Shown here piece after piece: positions 60,701 to 64,000 of a stretch of DNA of 64,000 bases (position 1 is its first letter; every line of letters begins with the position of its first letter). A program made the translations under genes and the position numbers. The stretch is from an uncultured Micrococcales bacterium (GTDB lineage Bacteria; Actinomycetota; Actinomycetes; Actinomycetales; Microbacteriaceae). The notes beneath the pieces are model-generated. The model was not told the origin of the DNA. It saw only the letters and a program-made list of their open reading frames with translations, and did no database searches. Location of the stretch: positions 62,001 through 126,000 of the forward strand of contig CAIRNX010000010.1 in the NCBI GenBank assembly GCA_903880095.1. The letters are read 5' to 3'.

Positions 60701-61065
60701 TTAGAGTTTGATTCCGCTGAGCGGGCCCTGCGAAGGCGAATAGCCTCGATTGCATCTTGGAGCAATTGCTCTGCCTCTTCATCGCTTCTGCGTTCTTTCA
60801 CGTAGGCGAGATGGGTTTTATAAGGCTCGTGTTTGCCCGTTTGCGGCGGGTTGTCTTGATCTTGACCGGCAGGAAGGCCGCAGTTTGTGCAATCTAAAAA
60901 CTCAGGAATGTCTTCTGTCGCTACTGTCGCGGCAAACATTGGTGACATGCTGTGGCCGTTTGCACAGAAGTAGCTAACGGTGACTTTTTCAGCTTGGACT
61001 ATTCGCCCACTCTCCCCCGTTGGCCCGGCACCTACGCGCGAACCGCGAATTGCCGAATTGGTCAT
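60697..61065 (-). CDS. Second RbpA homologue
   Basis: 122 residues. Shares the RbpA plan with the copy at 13277: N-terminal AIRGSRVGAGPTGE, paired Cys/His CANGH and CTNC, linker and C-terminal sigma-binding helix. The linker is KTHLAYVKERRSDEEAEQLL instead of RTHWEMILERRTREELEEIL, so the contact surface differs. It could act with another sigma factor or condition, as RbpB does in Streptomyces; this is inference. Overlaps secG by ATGA. Confidence 0.87.
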   Translation of the reverse strand: MTNSAIRGSRVGAGPTGESGRIVQAEKVTVSYFCANGHSMSPMFAATVATEDIPEFLDCTNCGLPAGQDQDNPPQTGKHEPYKTHLAYVKERRSDEEAEQLLQDAIEAIRLRRARSAESNSN

Positions 61066-61319
61066 GCCGCTGGTACGAGATTGAATCTGGTGAAGAGTTG
61101 AAGAACGATCACGATAACGATCCAGGTAACACCGAGAATGATTGTGATGCGGTTCAGGTTTCGTTCTGCAACGCCCGACGACGAACCGCCGCTTGAGAGG
61201 CCTCCACCGAACATGTCTGACAGACCGCCACCGCGACCCTTGTGCAGAAGAATCAGCAGGGTCAGCAACAGGCTGATGATGCCCAGAAGGACCTCTAGTG
61301 CGATCTGAAGAATTGCCAT
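61062..61319 (-). CDS. secG: Preprotein translocase subunit SecG
   Basis: 85 residues with two membrane helices (about 3-22 and 59-78) and the glycine-serine-rich loop GGGLSDMFGGGLSSGGSSSG between, the standard SecG plan. Partner of SecYE. It is coupled to rbpA2. Confidence 0.94.
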   Translation of the reverse strand: MAILQIALEVLLGIISLLLTLLILLHKGRGGGLSDMFGGGLSSGGSSSGVAERNLNRITIILGVTWIVIVIVLQLFTRFNLVPAA

Positions 61320-61352
61320 GGGTTTCGGTTACCTAACGTCGTGTACTAAACG

Positions 61353-61358
61353 ATTATA
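61353..61358 (-). promoter_or_regulatory. -10 hexamer TATAAT of secG-rbpA2
   Basis: Perfect TATAAT on -, overlapping the tpiA TAA stop. Leader of about 27 bases, without a clear ribosome binding site. Confidence 0.5.
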
Positions 61359-62139
61359 TAGCGAGATGCTTCTGGAATCGAGCGATACCGCTGAACTCTT
61401 CTGCATCAAGGCTTGCGCCGCCAACTAGGACGCCGTCTACCTCGGTGCTGCGAAGGAAGCCAGCGACGTTAGCAGCCTTGACAGATCCGCCGTAGAGAAT
61501 GCGGGTGCGGTCTGCTACATCGTCGCCAAAGGCCTCGCGAATCGCGGTTCGAATCTTTGAAGCCACGCTAGCGGCTTGCTCCGGTGTAGCTACCTGACCG
61601 GTTCCGATAGCCCAAACAGGCTCGTAGGCGATAACAAAGTCGCCGAGGTTTGCGTGGTCTGCGAGTGCGGCAAGGGTCTGGCGAACAGGTACAGCTGCTG
61701 CGCCCTCTGATTCAAGCTCTTCGAGGGTTTCTCCGACACAAATAACTGGCACGATGCCGTGACGGAAGCTGGCTGCAACCTTTGCCTGAACTACGGCATC
61801 GGTTTCGTTGTGGTACTGGCGGCGCTCGGAGTGGCCGATCAGCACGTATCTGACGTCTAGCTTCTTCAAGGCAAGCCCTGAAACTTCGCCAGTGTAAGCG
61901 CCTGAGTCGTAGGCAGAAATGTCTTGAGCGCCGAGTGTGATCTCGAGCTTGTCTGCGTCGATCAGGGTCTGAATCGAGCGCAGGCTCGTGAAGCCTGGGA
62001 AAACGGTTACTTCTGCCCCGGCGTAGTCGTGACCCGCGTCTTTGAGTGTCCACGCAAGTTTTTGCACCAAGGCAATCCCCTGCTGGTGGTCGAGGTTCAG
62101 CTTCCAGTTACCCGCGATGAACGCAACACGCTTAGTCAT
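61354..62139 (-). CDS. tpiA: Triosephosphate isomerase
   Basis: 261 residues. GNWKLN (11-16), IGHSERR with catalytic His (near 101) and [10 protein letters not shown] with catalytic Glu (near 173), then YGGSVKAAN and [11 protein letters not shown], all as in TIM. Interconverts dihydroxyacetone phosphate and glyceraldehyde 3-phosphate. Overlaps pgk by eight bases. Confidence 0.96.
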   Translation of the reverse strand: MTKRVAFIAGNWKLNLDHQQGIALVQKLAWTLKDAGHDYAGAEVTVFPGFTSLRSIQTLIDADKLEITLGAQDISAYDSGAYTGEVSGLALKKLDVRYVLIGHSERRQYHNETDAVVQAKVAASFRHGIVPVICVGETLEELESEGAAAVPVRQTLAALADHANLGDFVIAYEPVWAIGTGQVATPEQAASVASKIRTAIREAFGDDVADRTRILYGGSVKAANVAGFLRSTEVDGVLVGGASLDAEEFSGIARFQKHLAI

Positions 62140-63337
62140 TTAGTACCTCTAGTCCTGGTAGCTTCTTGCCCTCGAGGTATTCGAGGCTGGCGCCACCGCC
62201 GGTTGAAATGTGTCCGAATTGGGAGTCTTCGAAGCCGAGAGCTCGAACGGCGGCAGCCGAATCGCCTCCGCCAACTACTGAGAAGCCATTCATCTCGGTG
62301 AGCGCCTTTGCTACGGCACGTGTTCCGCCGGCGAACTTGTCGATCTCAAAAACGCCCATTGGGCCGTTCCAGAAAACAGTCTTAGCCTCGGCTATCTCGC
62401 GAGCAAAGTTAGCGCCAGACTCCGGGCCAATGTCGAGCCCAAGCCCAGCGGCTCCAAAAGGTGAGCCTTCGATTGCGTCCGCGGCCGTGATTGCGACCTC
62501 AGCGTCGGCGCCGAATTTGCTGGCAACCACGATGTCGGTGGGTAACACAATGTCGACACCGAGCTCTTTTGCACGCGCGACGTATCCCTGCACAACGGGA
62601 ATCTGATTTGCCTCAAGTAGCGATGAACCAACCTTGTGACCGAGAGCCGCAAGGAACGTGAAAACCATTCCTCCACCAACCAGCAGCTTGTCTACCGTCG
62701 GCAGCAGGTGATCAATCACGCCAAGTTTGTCTGAAACCTTAGAGCCACCGAGAACGACCGCATAAGGTCGCTCAGGCTTTGCCGTCAGGCGCTCCAGCAC
62801 TTCTAGCTCCTTCTCGATCAAGAAGCCAGCGTATGAGGGCAGCAACTGCGCAAGCTCATAAACAGAAGCCTGCTTGCGGTGCACAACACCGAATCCGTCA
62901 GACACCATGATATCGCCAAACTCTGCAAGTTTGCTCGCAAACTCACGACGCTCGTCTTCACTCTTGGCGGTTTCGCCCGGGTTGAAGCGCAGGTTTTCGA
63001 GAACAACAACGCCACCACGGTCGAGGGCCTTGACGGCTCCCCTGGCCTCGCTACCGACGGTGTCGGAGGCAAAGAACACTGGCTGGTCGAGAAGTTCACC
63101 CAAGCGCGTTGCCGCAGGTTCAAGAGAGTACTTCGCTTCAGGTGCGCCTTCTGGGCGCCCCAGGTGAGAAATCACAACGACTTTTGCGCCCTGGTCAACC
63201 AAGTACTTGATGGTTGGCACCGAAGCAACAATTCTGCCGTCATCGGTAATTCTTGAACCATCGAGTGGCACGTTCAGGTCGCAACGGATTACGACCCGCT
63301 TACCGTCGAGGTTTGCGAGTTCAGAGAGCTTGCGCAT
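62132..63337 (-). CDS. pgk: Phosphoglycerate kinase
   Basis: 401 residues. [10 protein letters not shown] (about 19-28), SHLGRPEG (near 58), [12 protein letters not shown] (near 205) and GGGDSAAAV with the terminal [16 protein letters not shown] are present. Makes ATP from 1,3-bisphosphoglycerate. Follows gap by two bases in a gap-pgk-tpiA operon. Confidence 0.97.
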   Translation of the reverse strand: MRKLSELANLDGKRVVIRCDLNVPLDGSRITDDGRIVASVPTIKYLVDQGAKVVVISHLGRPEGAPEAKYSLEPAATRLGELLDQPVFFASDTVGSEARGAVKALDRGGVVVLENLRFNPGETAKSEDERREFASKLAEFGDIMVSDGFGVVHRKQASVYELAQLLPSYAGFLIEKELEVLERLTAKPERPYAVVLGGSKVSDKLGVIDHLLPTVDKLLVGGGMVFTFLAALGHKVGSSLLEANQIPVVQGYVARAKELGVDIVLPTDIVVASKFGADAEVAITAADAIEGSPFGAAGLGLDIGPESGANFAREIAEAKTVFWNGPMGVFEIDKFAGGTRAVAKALTEMNGFSVVGGGDSAAAVRALGFEDSQFGHISTGGGASLEYLEGKKLPGLEVLND

Positions 63338-63339
63338 TT

Positions 63340-64000
<661 letters not shown>

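Overview
The window is ordinary, very compact bacterial chromosome from an actinobacterium, most likely a small-genome member of the Microbacteriaceae (freshwater Luna-type lineages would fit). This rests on recognised families and gene order, not on a database search: actinobacterial cytochrome bcc-aa3 genes with a three-helix Rieske subunit and di-haem QcrC, CtaF, two RbpA homologues, HelY, PafBC, OpcA, GlgM/GlgC and a Ppm1/Lnt pair. GC looks to be in the low to mid 50s percent by eye. There is no gene-free stretch over 300 bases; the largest gap is the 163-base ctaB/tkt intergenic region. I saw no insertion sequence, prophage, CRISPR array or rRNA; there is one tRNA (Leu, anticodon GAG).

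Layout. 1-2995: a PLP-dependent decarboxylase cut by the window edge, a DUF3043 membrane protein, an M20 peptidase and the Fe-S carrier ErpA. 3086-10867: the terminal respiratory chain, with ctaC-ctaD-ctaF on + facing ctaE-qcrC-qcrA-qcrB on -, and a LysE-type exporter between. 10950-18278: trpD, a NUDIX protein, a YczE-type membrane protein, RbpA, then a - strand run from helY to lnt and ppm1. 18275-26144: tatC, tatA, pafC, pafB, an FKBP lipoprotein, trmI, a HAD phosphatase, a PAC2 protein, uppP and a small acidic protein. 26253-36287: tRNA-Leu, a solitary D12-class DNA methyltransferase, a sirtuin, a histidine phosphatase, a glycosyltransferase, a hydrolase, metH/metF, a DnaQ-type exonuclease and L31. 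36351-44680: an ABC ATPase, glgM/glgC, serB, two SDR enzymes of probable fatty-acid synthesis, DUF3099, a Cys/His microprotein, SURF1 and an ABC-F protein. 44757-49359: bioY and the SUF Fe-S operon. 49438-52532: ctaA, photolyase, ctaB. 52609-64000: pentose-phosphate operon tkt-tal-pgi-zwf-opcA-pgl, then gap-pgk-tpiA and secG-rbpA2 on -.

How the genes fit together. Every structural and several assembly parts of the aa3 oxidase branch are here (ctaCDEF, qcrABC, haem A synthesis by ctaB and ctaA, SURF1), supported by Fe-S biogenesis (SUF, ErpA). Central carbon flow is covered by the pentose-phosphate operon and the triose-phosphate segment of glycolysis, with an alpha-glucan branch (GlgC/GlgM). 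MetF and MetH form a one-carbon/methionine pair that shares one intergenic region.

The clearest unexplained structure is regulatory. About fifteen genes have a TANNNT (-10-like) hexamer 6-8 nucleotides before the start codon and no Shine-Dalgarno, which predicts leaderless mRNAs. The same signal precedes an otherwise unexplained 20-codon ORF in the tkt leader. In the metH/metF and glgM/glgC intergenic regions the two -10 boxes are arms of perfect inverted repeats. Five of eleven convergent gene pairs have stop codons interlocked in a 4-base overlap. The trmI-to-pafB interval lacks the pupylation/proteasome genes that lie there in many actinobacteria.
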